64,000 nt of DNA from Ilex aquifolium (lineage: Eukaryota; Streptophyta; Magnoliopsida; Aquifoliales; Aquifoliaceae): the NCBI GenBank assembly GCA_951799425.1, contig OX637394.1:2553501-2617500 (forward strand), given 5' to 3'. Under the pieces are notes generated by a model. It had not been told where the DNA came from, did not search any database, and saw only the letters and a program-made list of their open reading frames with translations. Made by a program: the position numbers and the translations under genes. Of the stretch, positions 1 through 10,456 are shown one piece after another (within the stretch, counting starts at the first letter, position 1; the number at the start of each line of letters is the position of its first letter).

Positions 1-98
1 TATGGAAAATCTCATTAAACATGTGTTGGATGAGTTTTGGGAGGTTTGGAATGGCTTGGAAACGAAAAACAGGTAAAAAGGGAAATTCTGGGCCAGGC

Positions 99-212
99 GT
101 ATCGGTACGCGTACCGGTACGGTTGGGTCCAGAGGGCTTAGCGTACCGGTACGCGTACCGGTACGATTAGGTCCAGAGGGCGTAGCGTACCGGTACGCAT
201 ACCGGTACGCTC
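99..212. repeat. 44-bp tandem repeat with nested GGTACC palindromes
   Basis: The motif CGGTACGCGTACCGGTACG starts near 103, 147 and 191 (the last copy has one change), a constant 44-bp step. The linker includes GGTCCAGAGGGC. Each unit is close to a perfect palindrome around GTACGCGTAC. It lies in the LTR-like sequence left of the hAT insertion. Confidence 0.8.
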
Positions 213-867
213 TCCAAAACTCAGAATTTTTTTTTATTTTTCATTTCTTTTGCCAAGTCTTTAGGCTATGTTTTCCTCCCTTCTAATGTTACAAATGGAT
301 AATAAGGGGATACCAATAGTGGTATATTGGATCTCGGATAGGTCAACCAACTGAAAAAAATTGGACTTGTATTTTTTTTTATCCCGGTAAAGGGAATGTG
401 GTGTCGCGATATCGGGTAGGGGTGGCAATCGTGTCGTGTCGTGTCGTGTCCGGGTCGTGTCATGGCGGGTTCGGGTTGAAAATGCATCAACCCAAACACG
501 ACCTGCGAACTAAACGGGTTAGGTCATGTGGACACGAACACGACCTGACTTGAAACACGACTAACCCGACACGACCTGTGACCCGAGATTTACACAGGTC
601 GTGTTCGGGTAAACACGACCCAACCCGCCTAACACGACCCAACCAACACGACACGACCCAACCCGACAAGACCCAACAAAAAAAAGAAAAATTTAGACAT
701 GTTACAAATATCCCAAATACAACATTAAGCAATGCAAATCATGATTGCAGCACCCCTTAAATTGTTGCAGTAAACATTAATTAAGCACATTAATGGGATA
801 TGAGATATAAAAGAAAGGAAAAGGTCGAAATTAACTTTGAATGAGATAATAAAACAAGTATGGTGAG

Positions 868-1143
868 GTTCAAAAATACACCCAAATCCACATCGGCAGA
901 TAAACCCAGGTTATCCAGAACAACCCCAACAACATTACCACCGTTGCACATTATCCCATTCCATGAAGAAGGACACCCATTGAAGTCTATAGACTCCTCA
1001 TTCCATGAATCAAGCACATAACTGGTCGGGTCATGCTTAATTCCTTTCTTGAACTCAAGCAGTGCCAAAATGTCCTGCGATGGAAGCTGCCCCATGGAAC
1101 AGACAAAAAATAGGGATACCACAAGAAGCCTAAAGAGCTTCAT
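868..1143 (-). pseudogene. Captured 5' fragment of a GHR1-like leucine-rich-repeat receptor kinase
   Basis: Translation from the ATG at 1143 gives a signal-peptide-like start (MKLFRLLVVSLFFVCSMGQ), then the LRR N-terminal cap: DILALLEFKKGIKHDPT, a W-N-E-E-S stretch, and the CPSSWNGIMCNGG cysteine pair, followed by GVVLDNLGLSADVDL. This closely matches the N-terminus of the plant receptor-like kinase GHR1 as I know it. Similarity fades after about 90 codons; the remaining LRRs, transmembrane segment and kinase are absent. Roughly 1.2 kb upstream on the same strand, including 2270-2400 with a telo-box-like motif and a CAG/GTTAGC donor-like site, looks like transferred leader or intron sequence. 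It is a fragment, not a working gene. Confidence 0.7.
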
Positions 1144-2089
1144 ACTAACACCCAGAAAATTGGTTGTCCCCAAGTAAAATATAAGCCTACTTTCAAGAAT
1201 CAAATGGTTTTTCCAGCTCACAATATCACTATTCAAAAGAAACCCAACTCGGTTTTTACACCATTCAAGAGCAAAACACAAACCCCCAAGAAAAATGGCT
1301 TCAACAAATACATAAAACAGATGGGTTCTATGAGCTACTGAATCCAGATGTCAAAGAAACCCAAATGTGTTACACACCAAAGAATAACAAAACATACTGC
1401 TCAACATATGTTATCTAAAGCCCCAAGAATCACATACTCAACTGAAACATCCTTTGTGTTCAATGAAAACTAGAAATGCAGAAGAATGCTCCAAAAAATA
1501 ACACTTTCAGTTATACAAACTAAGCTACAACAATAAATGACTGAAACAAACCACACAAATTCAGTCACTTTCAGAGATTTAACCTATAAAAGATTAGTAT
1601 TTTCTTACCAGACCCCTACTGTATAACTCAGTGAAATCGGTCACTTTCAGAGATTCAAACTTTAGAGCAAACCAAATTTCTTTCTAGCAAATATTGAACC
1701 TTTGAACAGTCTGAAACTTCAGATTTGCATATAAGCATAAACTTCCATCTGGAGTACATTCTGCAACCAGAGCTCAGGCTCGGAGCCTCAGACCATTGAG
1801 ATGCACGAAACAAAGCAAGCGGGTCTTTAAATCTGCATTTAAATGCATTAAATACAATGAACCCAGAAAAAATTGACTTCTACAAACCCCACTATCAACA
1901 GAAATTAGCTTCCAAAACCAACAACTTCAAAAAAACACAGTAAAAGGACCCTTATACACAGTAGAAATGATTCTGCTTGTCCTCTTATTTTAGAGGATTT
2001 AGGTAGCTCTTTTATTTTTCTTTTCCGCTGTACCGAAAAAAAAAAATATGCATATGAAGATAATTATATACAAGTATCAACACCAAACC

Positions 2090-2185
2090 ATGTCTTCTTC
2101 AAAGACCATCATGTTGAAGAGCTCTGACTTTGAGACCTTCGAGGTTGAGGAAATCGTGGCCTTGGAGTCGCAGACCATTAAGCAC
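2090..2185 (+). pseudogene. Captured N-terminal fragment of a SKP1-like gene
   Basis: The 32 codons from the ATG at 2090 read MSSSKTIMLKSSDFETFEVE and continue through EIVALESQTIKH, the recognisable opening of plant SKP1/ASK proteins (SCF ubiquitin-ligase adaptors). After TIKH the frame runs into unrelated sequence and a GA-rich tract (2240-2260), so the rest of the POZ fold and the F-box-binding C-terminus are missing. It lies head-to-head with the receptor-kinase fragment in the same hAT-like element. I infer a captured fragment that could be transcribed but cannot give a working SKP1. Confidence 0.7.
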
Positions 2186-2712
2186 AGAGCAAAAATGATC
2201 CAACAGAGGCTACAGAGCAAAAATGACAGTGGGATAAGAGTGAGAGAAAGAGAGAGAGAGAGAGCTAACCTGGTCTACTACTACTAGTCACCGACGCCAA
2301 GCCAAGAGAGACCGACAGAGGGAAGGAGGGAGGCGGGCTGCTGGACAGAGGGAATGAGGGTTTGGAAAATGAAATTAGGGTTTGGAAAAAATAAAGTTCT
2401 TTATATAGTGCTGGGTTAATTCGGGTCAAAACAGGTCAGCGGGTTCGTGTCAACCCGATTAAATTCACGGGTCAATTCGGGTTAAACGGGTTGAACCCGA
2501 ACACGACCCATTAACACTTCGTGTTGACGGGTCGTGTCAAAAAATTGGTTAACCCAAACCCATTTATTCGTGTCGTGTTCGTGTCAGGTTATCGTGTCGT
2601 GTCAAAAATTGCCACCCCTAAATTATCGGGTTAAGCAACATCCACGGGTATTTCCGTGGGTTGACGGGTTGTCAACGGTCAATAAAAGACCCCCGGATTT
2701 TGGGGCGTCACA

Positions 2713-3098
2713 GGTAGTGATGATGGTAGTGGGGATGGCGGTGGTGGTAGTGGTAATGATGGTAGTGGGGCGGTGGTGGTAGGGCAATGGAGGTGGTGGG
2801 GTGGTGGTGGCGACGGTGATGACGACGGTGGTGGTGGGGGTGGTACAGGTAATGGTGCGGCGGTTCCAAACATTATTTTTTTTTAAAGTACTTATGAGAA
2901 ATAATTTCTAGAAGCACTTTTAAAAAGTCACTCCAAACACACCCTTAGGAACCTATTTTTTTCTATTAAAATTGGGGTGTTAATATTAGCCATCAGATTA
3001 ACTTTAAAGTAAAATTTAAAAAGATCTCAACCACGAATAGCAAAAGTCATTTTGTTTATCTTTTGAGATTTAAATTGTATTGTACTTTATTATATAGA
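2713..3098 (-). mobile_element. Helitron copy A, 3' end missing
   Basis: Read on the minus strand it starts TCTATATAATAAAGTA at 3098 and shares the family body: an AGATAAACAAAATGAC stretch, the GGTGTGTTTGGAGTGACTT stretch, a poly-A run, then a CCACC-rich trinucleotide tract. It stops inside that tract at 2712, exactly where the LTR-like sequence ends, so the hairpin and CTAG terminus are absent. The LTR-type element probably inserted into it. Confidence 0.65.
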
Positions 3099-3171
3099 TT
3101 ATTGCTACTAAAAAATAAAATATAAGATATACTTGATTGCGAAATTTAATCTGATAACTATATGTATATGC

Positions 3172-3739
3172 TGATGAGCCCCAATTCGGTTGGGTCTAGG
3201 CCCAATTCGTGGAGTAAGCCCAGACTAGCTAAAAGACATGTCAAGCCCAGTTTATGGATTCGGTCCGGTCCAAAGTTCAAGGGATCTAGAAAGATTAGCG
3301 CACGTGGGGAGTAATTACCGGGATAGCCACTCTCGAAGATTAAGACTATCTTTAATTATATCTATCCTTAACTGTAGTTATCCTCTTCGAATGATTAGTC
3401 ACCTATCCCTTCATGCCACCGCCTCAACTACGGTTACGTGTCTATAAATTGTAAACCCTCTATACTTGAGGGACACTTTTTACACACCTCACCTTGAGAG
3501 ATCTCACACACCTCACATTGAACATACTATTGCGTTCTCTCTCTCTCTTTCCTTAACTACTTTATCAATAAAGTCTTTCAACCACTGTTGTCGCCTTCAA
3601 AATGGAGTAGGTCACCCTAACCCACCACTCTATATTGTGTGTTGTCTGTGTTGATCTCACATTTATATTTATTTCATTTATCACCTATATTAATTACTCG
3701 ACTGTTGATTGTGCATAAATTCACTTTTGTGTATCATCA
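3172..3739 (+). mobile_element. Solo LTR, TGATGA...TCATCA
   Basis: The 568-bp segment begins TGATGAGCCCC and ends GTATCATCA, giving 6-bp inverted termini around the TG...CA rule. It is flanked by TATGC (3167-3171) and TATAC (3740-3744), a 4-of-5 target duplication. A TATA-like CTATAAATTG lies near 3440, a plausible LTR promoter. No internal region adjoins either side, so it reads as a solo LTR. Confidence 0.65.
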
Positions 3740-5055
3740 TATACTAATTTACATATATATGACTTTACTTCCTCATATAGATATAAAAAATTGTATGTTA
3801 CTGTATTAATAATAAATAAGTTCAAAATAATTTAGAAGCCGTTATAAATAGACACAGTTAATAAAACCATATGAAACTAAATATTCGAATCTTTCAAATT
3901 ACTCATGGCTTCATACTCAGTCATCTCGATAACATGTTAGGTGTCACTCGGTGCATTACATTGTCACGCAGGTGCCCTCGGGGCCATAATCACACTTTAA
4001 TACCATAACCATGTCACCTAACACACGTGTCAATAGGTCCAAAGAATTTTTTTTTTTGGTTCAACAGTCAAAGATATTCAGATCAACTTACGCGCATCTC
4101 GACTAATTCTCTCCACGGTCCAGTCAAAGGCAAGTATCCACATGAAGACTAGGGTATTCATGAGGGATAAATCTCTCATGGTCTAGCAAAAGGATTGTCA
4201 AGATTCAAACTCCAAACGTCCGAAATTACAACTCATTCATATTACCACTTGAGTTACCTCTTAAGTTAGATCCAAAGAATTTCACCACATGTAATGACCA
4301 CATAAATTCCCACAAAAGGACTAGCAAAGAAGTTGTCATTTTGAGTCATTTTTCCTACATAAATTGATATATACCCAATATCTCTTTATATAAATTTTTG
4401 ATGTAGAATTCAACACACGTCAAATGCGGATTATCATAATCTCTCATCTTTTATCCCCTCGTGTTCCCGTGAGAGATCCACAATCAATCACAAATACCAC
4501 GACTCTGCACTATAATGTTCCTAAATTCAAATAGTCGTGTCCATGGGTCAGCTTTGATACCATATGTAATGATCACATGAACTCCCCCAAAAGAACCAAC
4601 TAAAAAAATGATCTTTTGGAGTCATTATTCCTACATATATACTCAAAATCTTTCATGTAAACTTTCGATGTGAGATTAAATACACGCCAATGTGAATCGT
4701 TATAAATACAATATAATCCATTTAATAAACAGATTGTATATGATTGAAACGGGTTGACACGTTTATTTGTCGACCCGTTCTCGTGATACCCATATTAGCA
4801 AGGCTAATTTTTCCATAAAAATTAAGCTAAAGAAACCAACAAAACAAATCCAAAAATTCCAATTTTTTGCATATAACATACAATATCACACAAAACCTTC
4901 AATGAACCCAGAAAACAAGACCTTCTTATGTTACTTCACCGATGCTAATTTACAATCACATCCACCAAAATCCTACAAACTTATTGCATAGCATACACCC
5001 AAGAACTATAATATGAGCATCTTCAAATCTTCCCCTTCTTATGCTCTAACATAAA
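3740..5055. repeat. Intergenic repeats: Au-SINE-like remnant and a diverged direct repeat
   Basis: About 4050-4275 resembles Au-type SINEs: a T-run, GATCAACTTACGCGCATCTC, then a tail with CACTTGAGTTACCTCTTAAG. Related copies occur near 30,418 and 39,062. Two diverged direct copies of about 150 bp begin GTAATGACCACATAAATTCC near 4291 and GTAATGATCACATGAACTCC near 4565. No gene is visible in this stretch. Confidence 0.4.
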
Positions 5056-5292
5056 TCAATCACGACGAACCCTTTTTCCACAGATTTTTGGCCCTGAATC
5101 TCCTATCGGCTTCGCTACAGTCGTAACAGGCTCCAAACCCAGCAGAAATATTTTCCCAGCCTCTTCTCTCCCATGGATATCAATCACTTTCATAGCTGCC
5201 TCCACTAAGGAGTTCACTTCTTCTTCAGAGAGAGTCTTTGGGTCTTCAATGGAAGCCAGCCTCTCGTGCCTCGAAGCTGAAGGTTTCTCCAT
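5056..5292 (-). CDS. Small orphan ORF, 78 residues, unknown function
   Basis: A single uninterrupted frame runs from the ATG at 5292 to the stop at 5056. The protein is hydrophilic, with a mixed-charge helical centre (EEEVNSLVEAAMKVI followed by HGREEAGKIFLLGLEPV) and a basic end (CGKRVRRD). It has no signal peptide or membrane segment and no family I recognise. Composition and codon use look protein-like, unlike the repeat-derived frames nearby, and the flanks are AT-rich. It could be a real small gene, the last exon of a larger one, or a retained fragment. Homologues or transcript evidence would decide. Confidence 0.4.
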   Translation of the reverse strand: MEKPSASRHERLASIEDPKTLSEEEVNSLVEAAMKVIDIHGREEAGKIFLLGLEPVTTVAKPIGDSGPKICGKRVRRD

Positions 5293-6837
5293 TCTCAGCA
5301 GCTACAGGCATGGAGGAGACAGAGTGAAAGTTTAAAGTGTGTTTGAATGGTTTCCGTGTTCTTTAATTCACTGTTTGATTTGATATGAATAATTATATTA
5401 GTTAATCATATGGTCCAACTAATTTTTGAGTAATGCAACATCAACTTAAAAAGTAGACTGGATAATTACAATCATTGATTTCACTGTGGGTCCTAGTATT
5501 TATTGGGACCCACTACCTATTTAATGGTTGTGATTATCAAATCTATTTTTTAAGTCTAGTTTTTAAATTCATGTAGCATTACTCCTAACTTTTTTTTGAC
5601 ATTAGCAATTTAAAATAAAAGTGACTAGAGAGAAAATAAGAATCGAGTATGAGAGAGAGGTAGATGTGAATTATTGGGTTATCTAGTATTTGACTGTGTG
5701 TTAATTGAGTTGTGTGGTTTTAGGATAAATTTGTACAATTGAATTGAAGCATATGAAATTTTGATCAATCTCAACCATTATTCTGTTTTTATAAATGGAG
5801 AATTTAATTTCTTAACTGTAATATTAGATTGATTTTTCATTCATAAACGTAACAATTATATAAAAAAAAAATTACATTTTATTATTTAATTTTGCTTACC
5901 ATTTTTTAGATTAATAGTTACAAATAAACTAATAAGATTCATTTTTTTGTATGGTACTCACATCTTTATAAGTACCGTAGACTTATTTGTCAATCAAGAC
6001 TACAATATCGATTCAGTAATGTACTAAATTTATCTCATGTCGTTAATTTTAATTTAGATAATTTGCACCCATTAATTAAAACACTAAAATAAATATCGAA
6101 GTGATAACCTAATTGTGTATATAAAGAATAATAAAGTTGTTATGCAACGGTTTCAAAATATGAAAATTCACCAGAGTCAATTATAAATTATTTTAATTAG
6201 CATATATTTATTGATGTTGTTTGTATATGCTAGACTTACAAATTTTTGGTCTATTGGATTTAATAAGCTTTTAAATATTAAATAGAATTTAATTAAATAT
6301 AAATTATTATCCTATTTTTATTGAATAAAAAAAATTAATTTGTAAAAATATTCGTGCCCATTTTTGCACGCTTTTTTTTGGCTCCGCCTCTGCAAAAAAT
6401 TATCTATCTTTGGTAACGCAGTGTTGTGGGTGTCACAATGATGAAGGTAAGGACCCTTTCTGACCGTCCATTAAAAATTTAAAAGTTTATAACTACATCA
6501 ATGGTGGTATGATTAAATGGCTGAATGATGATGATGATGATGATGCATGTGGCATTGCCATTGGAGACTCTCATATGGCAGTTGAGGTGGGCTTCACAGC
6601 ATGTGCGGTTCTGGGCCTATGGGCCCACCCATAATTACCCAACTAAGCTGTAAATTAGTCCCTACTTCATGGCCCACCAGCTTCCATTTTTTATTGCTTT
6701 CTGTGAGAGAGTTTAAATTATGGAGTGGGTTAATCAAATTATGGGGCTTAGGGAGGCTGGTACCTTCCTAAGAACTTAATAGGAAAAAAATATGTTTTTT
6801 TAAAATAATTGAGATAGAAGTACATTTGCTAAAAAAA
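5293..6837. other. AT-rich intergenic stretch, no gene seen
   Basis: Sequence is low-complexity and AT-rich with a short GATGAT microsatellite near 6528-6545. I find no splice-supported reading frame and no element with clear ends. Confidence 0.5.
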
Positions 6838-6978
6838 AGTCATAAAAATATTTTTACCCCTACCATAAATAGTGCATACCTAATTGACAACTTTTATATT
6901 TTCAATATCTAAATATTATAATGTGAGACTTTCAAGATTCTTTTTGATATTTGTGTATCATTTGAATTTTAAAATTTC

Positions 6979-6988
<10 letters not shown>

Positions 6989-7043
<55 letters not shown>
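6989..7043. repeat. AC dinucleotide microsatellite
   Basis: An uninterrupted run of about 26 AC units lies directly beside the 5' end of Helitron B. Confidence 0.95.
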
Positions 7044-7045
<2 letters not shown>

Positions 7046-7046
<1 letters not shown>

Positions 7047-7752
7047 CTATATAATAAAATAGCTTACAATTTAAATCTCGAAAAATAAACAAAAAGACTT
7101 TTGCTATTCGCGGTTGAGATCGTTTTAAATTTTATTTTAAAGTTAATCTAACGGCTAATATTAACACCCTATATTTAATAGGAAAAATAGGTCTCTAAGG
7201 GTGTGTTTGGAGTGAATTTTTAAAAATACTTCTAGAAATTATTTTTTATAAGTATTTAAAAAAAAAAAAAGTGTTTGAAATCGCTCCACCACTACCTTTA
7301 CCATCACCACCGCCGCCACTACTCCCGCCACCACTGCTACCACCACCACCGCCGCCGTTACCGCCACCACCACCACCACCACCACCACCATTACCCCCGT
7401 CACTACCACCACCGCCGTCGCCCCCACCGCCACCGCCACCACCGCCGTCGCCCCCACCGCCACCACCACCACCATAACCCCCACCGCCGCCGCCGCCGCC
7501 ACCCCCACCTCCACCGCCACCCCCATCACCACACCACCGCCGCCACCCTCACCCCCACTACCACCACCCCCACTGCCACCACCACCGTCTCCCACTATCA
7601 CCATTGTCGCCCTCCACCACTCACCCCCACTACAATCGAAGCTTAAATTTTTTTATCTCTCCTTTATGTTTGTAATTTAATTTTAGGTGTGAATAGAAAT
7701 ATGTTGACTTTTTTTTTATTACTCCGTGCCTTCAGGCACGAGAAATAACTAG
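7046..7752 (+). mobile_element. Helitron copy B, complete non-autonomous
   Basis: It starts TCTATATAATAAAATAGC after an A and ends with the hairpin CGTGCCTTCAGGCACG, nine bases, then CTAG before a T. This is the Helitron signature: 5' TC, 3' hairpin plus CTRR, insertion between A and T. The 707 bp contain a long CCACCG-type trinucleotide tract (about 7285-7620) and no Rep/helicase gene. Open frames across the tract read poly-Pro, poly-His or, on the other strand, poly-Gly/Val and are not genes. Confidence 0.85.
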
Positions 7753-7756
7753 TATA

Positions 7757-8398
7757 TTTATATAATAAAGTAGCTTACAATTCAAATCTAAAAAGATAAA
7801 CAAAATGATTTTTGCTTTTCGCGGTTCATATCGCTTTCATTTTTTTTTTTAAATTAATTTAACGGTTAATATTAACACCCTAAATTTAATAGAAAAATAG
7901 GGTCCTAAGGGTGTGTGTTTGACATAACTTTTTAAAAGTACTTTTAGAAATTATTTCTCGTAAGTACTTTAAAAAAAAAAAAATGTTTGAAACTGCCTCA
8001 CCACTGCCACCACCACCACCACCACCGTCGTCGTCGCCGCCACCACCATCGCCATCAACGCCAACGCCACCGCCGCCGCCGCCATCACCACCACTGCCGT
8101 CACCACCGCCACCACCATCGTTATCACCGCCACCATTACCATCACCACCGCCACCATCACCACCACCACCACCGCCGTCACCGATGCCATCGTCACCACC
8201 ACCACGGTCATTGTCACCCACCACAACCATCATCGTCTCCTACCATGCACCACCACCTCTCACCCCCCACTACAAACGATACTTAAATTCATTTATCTCT
8301 CATTTATGTTTTTGATTTGATTTTTGATATAAATACAAATATGTTTATTGTTTATCATTTTTTATGACTTTGTGCCTTTAGGCACAGACAATAACTAG
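7757..8398 (+). mobile_element. Helitron copy C, second in the head-to-tail array
   Basis: It starts TTTATATAATAAAGTAGC (TC changed to TT) four bases after the end of copy B. It ends with the hairpin GTGCCTTTAGGCAC, a short spacer and CTAG at 8395-8398. The body aligns with copy B throughout, and the trinucleotide tract is about 7995-8270. It has no coding capacity. Confidence 0.85.
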
Positions 8399-8950
8399 TC
8401 TATATAATAAAGTAGCTTACAATTTAAATTTCAAAAGATAAACAAAATGACTTTTACTTTTCGCGGTTCAGATCGCTTTAAATTTTACTTTAAAGTTAAT
8501 CTAATGGCTAATATTAACACCTTAAATTTAATAGAAAAAATAGGGCCCCAAGGGTGTGTTTGGAATGACTTTTTAAAAGTACTTCAAGAAATTATTTCTC
8601 ATAAGTACTTTAAAAAAAAAAATTAGTGTTTGAAACCGCCCCACCACTACCTCTACCACCACCACCACTACAGCCATCACCGCCACGGCCACCACCGCCG
8701 CCGCTGCCGCCGCCGCCACCACAACCACCATCGTCGCCACCGCCACCACAACCACCATCGTCGCCTCCACCACCACCACCACCACGGTCATTGTCACCCA
8801 CCACAACCATCACCGTCTCCTACCACAACCACCTCTCACCCCCACTACAACCGATGATTAAATTCATTTATTTCTCATCTATGAATACAAATATGTTTAT
8901 TGTTTACCATTTTTTATTACTCTGTGCCTTCAGGCACAAGAAATAACTAG
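8399..8950 (+). mobile_element. Helitron copy D, third in the head-to-tail array
   Basis: It starts TCTATATAATAAAGTAGC at 8399, immediately after the CTAG that ends copy C, and ends GTGCCTTCAGGCAC, spacer, CTAG at 8947-8950, followed by T. The trinucleotide tract is shorter (about 8640-8850). The junction with copy C has no intervening base. Confidence 0.85.
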
Positions 8951-8961
8951 TGTATATATAT

Positions 8962-9120
8962 AATAATATTAAACAGTAACACGCTCAATAAAAAAATAAT
9001 AACAACAAATAGTAACACGCTCAACAAAAAAATAGTAATATACTTAATAAAAAACTTAATTAAAAATTTACAGTTTGATGTTACTATTTTTTTGTTGAGC
9101 GTGTTACTGTTTGATGCTAT

Positions 9121-9122
<2 letters not shown>
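8962..9122. repeat. Short hairpin repeat built on a CAGTAACACGCTCAA motif
   Basis: TATTAAACAGTAACACGCTC on the left is answered by GAGCGTGTTACTGTTTGATG on the right, giving an imperfect stem. The TAACA...TCAACAAAAA units recall the tandem repeats found just after Helitron F near 47,320-47,750. Confidence 0.6.
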
Positions 9123-9151
<29 letters not shown>

Positions 9152-9281
9152 CAAATGATACACAAATATCAAATTGAATATTAAAAGTCTCACATTCTAA
9201 TATTTAGATATTGGAAATATTAAAGCTGTCAATTAGGTATCAACTATTTATGGTAGGGGTAATTATGAAATATATTTTAAA

Positions 9282-10456
9282 AAGAATTTGAAAATGTTTT
9301 AAAATATGTACTTATTGACAACTATTTGATGAAAAAGAGAACTTAAAAGATGGTAAGTTTGGAAGTGGTACTTAAAGTCAAATAAGTTCTGAAAAATGTA
9401 TTCACATCCCATTATCTCTCAAATTAAGGATAACAAACAAGATTGCATGTGTTTATTACCAATCCGAGAGAGAGAGAGTCTGAAAGAGTGTTTGGCACCG
9501 AGTTTGGGAAGGGAAATGAAAAACAACATGTCATGTTGGTCATACAAGATGTTCAGATATTTTTAGTATACATATTTGTAAAAATTAAGGGTAATTTGTC
9601 TCTGTATTAACTTAGTTACATCCGATTTTTCGAAGTTATTAAGAAATGGAGTGCAATGTTATTTGCTAAACCAATTTTCATTTTCTGGAGGTTTTTTATT
9701 TTGATTTGGTGAATAATGTATTTTTAAATTTTTTTTTTATCAAATTATTAGTATTTTCCAAGTAAATATTTTTTAAACTCACACATCAGTGTAAATAACG
9801 TATTTCCAAAATACACTTCTAATAGACAAATTTAAAATGTATTTGACAGCCACTTTATATTAGAAAACATAATTTTTCTTTATTATTGGAAATGGTGGTC
9901 AGAGGCGACCAGATGTAATAATCCCCTTAGGACATTACCTCGAGATTTTTATATACTGTAGAATGTTCAGTTTGAGCCATATTTACTGATCTGGGATAGT
10001 CGAGTCCGTCACCATAGCCCTACAGTCCTTCCAAATATGACAAGTTAGACATTCAACCCTTCCAACAATATATAATTTTAAGATAAAATCCTCATTTCTC
10101 TTACTCTAAGCTGATTTATTAGAATGTGACACATCTTTTATTGCCGTCTTTATAGGGAAACAAAGCAAATGACATTTTTCTCCTCAACAAACCCTTTTGC
10201 AGTTAGTTTCCTTGCCAACTAACAACCAAAACCACCAAAGCTAATGTAAGACCAAATTTTGTAAATCACCTGCTAGTGTTCTACCAAACAATCCAAAATT
10301 CTAAGAAACCCCCCTTGTCCTTTCTTCTATAATTATACTTTTTAACACCATTTGACTTCAAATATGTCATTTTCATGAAGTCACAAAAAATAAATTATCC
10401 GCCACCTATTTAGACTGTCCATAGCATTTACTAGGGGGATATATCTTATCGAACTA
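9282..10456. other. AT-rich intergenic stretch, no gene seen
   Basis: I find no reading frame with splice support and no element with clear termini. Confidence 0.5.

Larger units (their letters stand above)
417..2622. mobile_element. hAT-like non-autonomous element carrying captured host gene fragments
   Basis: The ends are inverted: TAGGGGTGGCAAT at 417 and ATTGCCACCCCTA ending at 2620. An 8-bp target duplication fits if the right boundary is 2622: ATATCGGG (409-416) and TTATCGGG (2623-2630), 7 of 8 matching. About 200 bp inside each end is packed with GACACGACCC-type subterminal repeats in opposite orientation, as seen in many plant hAT-type elements. No transposase frame is present. The interior instead holds sequence resembling the 5' part of a receptor-kinase gene (minus strand) and the start of a SKP1 gene (plus strand). 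The hAT assignment rests on the ends and the duplication length. Confidence 0.75.
1..2712. mobile_element. LTR-retrotransposon-like sequence, cut by left window edge and split by a hAT insertion
   Basis: The two parts, 1-416 and 2623-2712, read as one sequence once the element at 417-2622 is removed. The right end, GGGGCGTCACA at 2702-2712, resembles the CGTCACA terminus of many plant Ty3/gypsy LTRs. Beyond it the sequence passes abruptly into the middle of a Helitron. The other LTR end and any coding region lie outside the window, so the assignment rests on one terminus only. No gag or pol reading frame is visible here. Confidence 0.4.
6838..9281. repeat. Inverted-repeat arms (about 140 bp) enclosing a Helitron array
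   Basis: The arm at about 6838-6978 reappears inverted at about 9144-9281. Shared landmarks are ACCCCTACCATAAATAGT, ACCTAATTGACA, ATATCTAAATATTA, GTGAGACTTT and TTTGTGTATCATTTGAATTTT. The arms enclose about 2.2 kb holding an AC microsatellite, three Helitrons, a smaller hairpin repeat and a TA microsatellite. It resembles a foldback or long-TIR DNA transposon later invaded by Helitrons. I could not find a target duplication. Confidence 0.6.

Noticed and set aside
7239..7646. Long poly-Pro, poly-His, poly-Gly and poly-Val open frames on both strands
   Set aside because: They are different readings of the CCACCG-type tract in Helitron B; the same artefact recurs in every Helitron copy.
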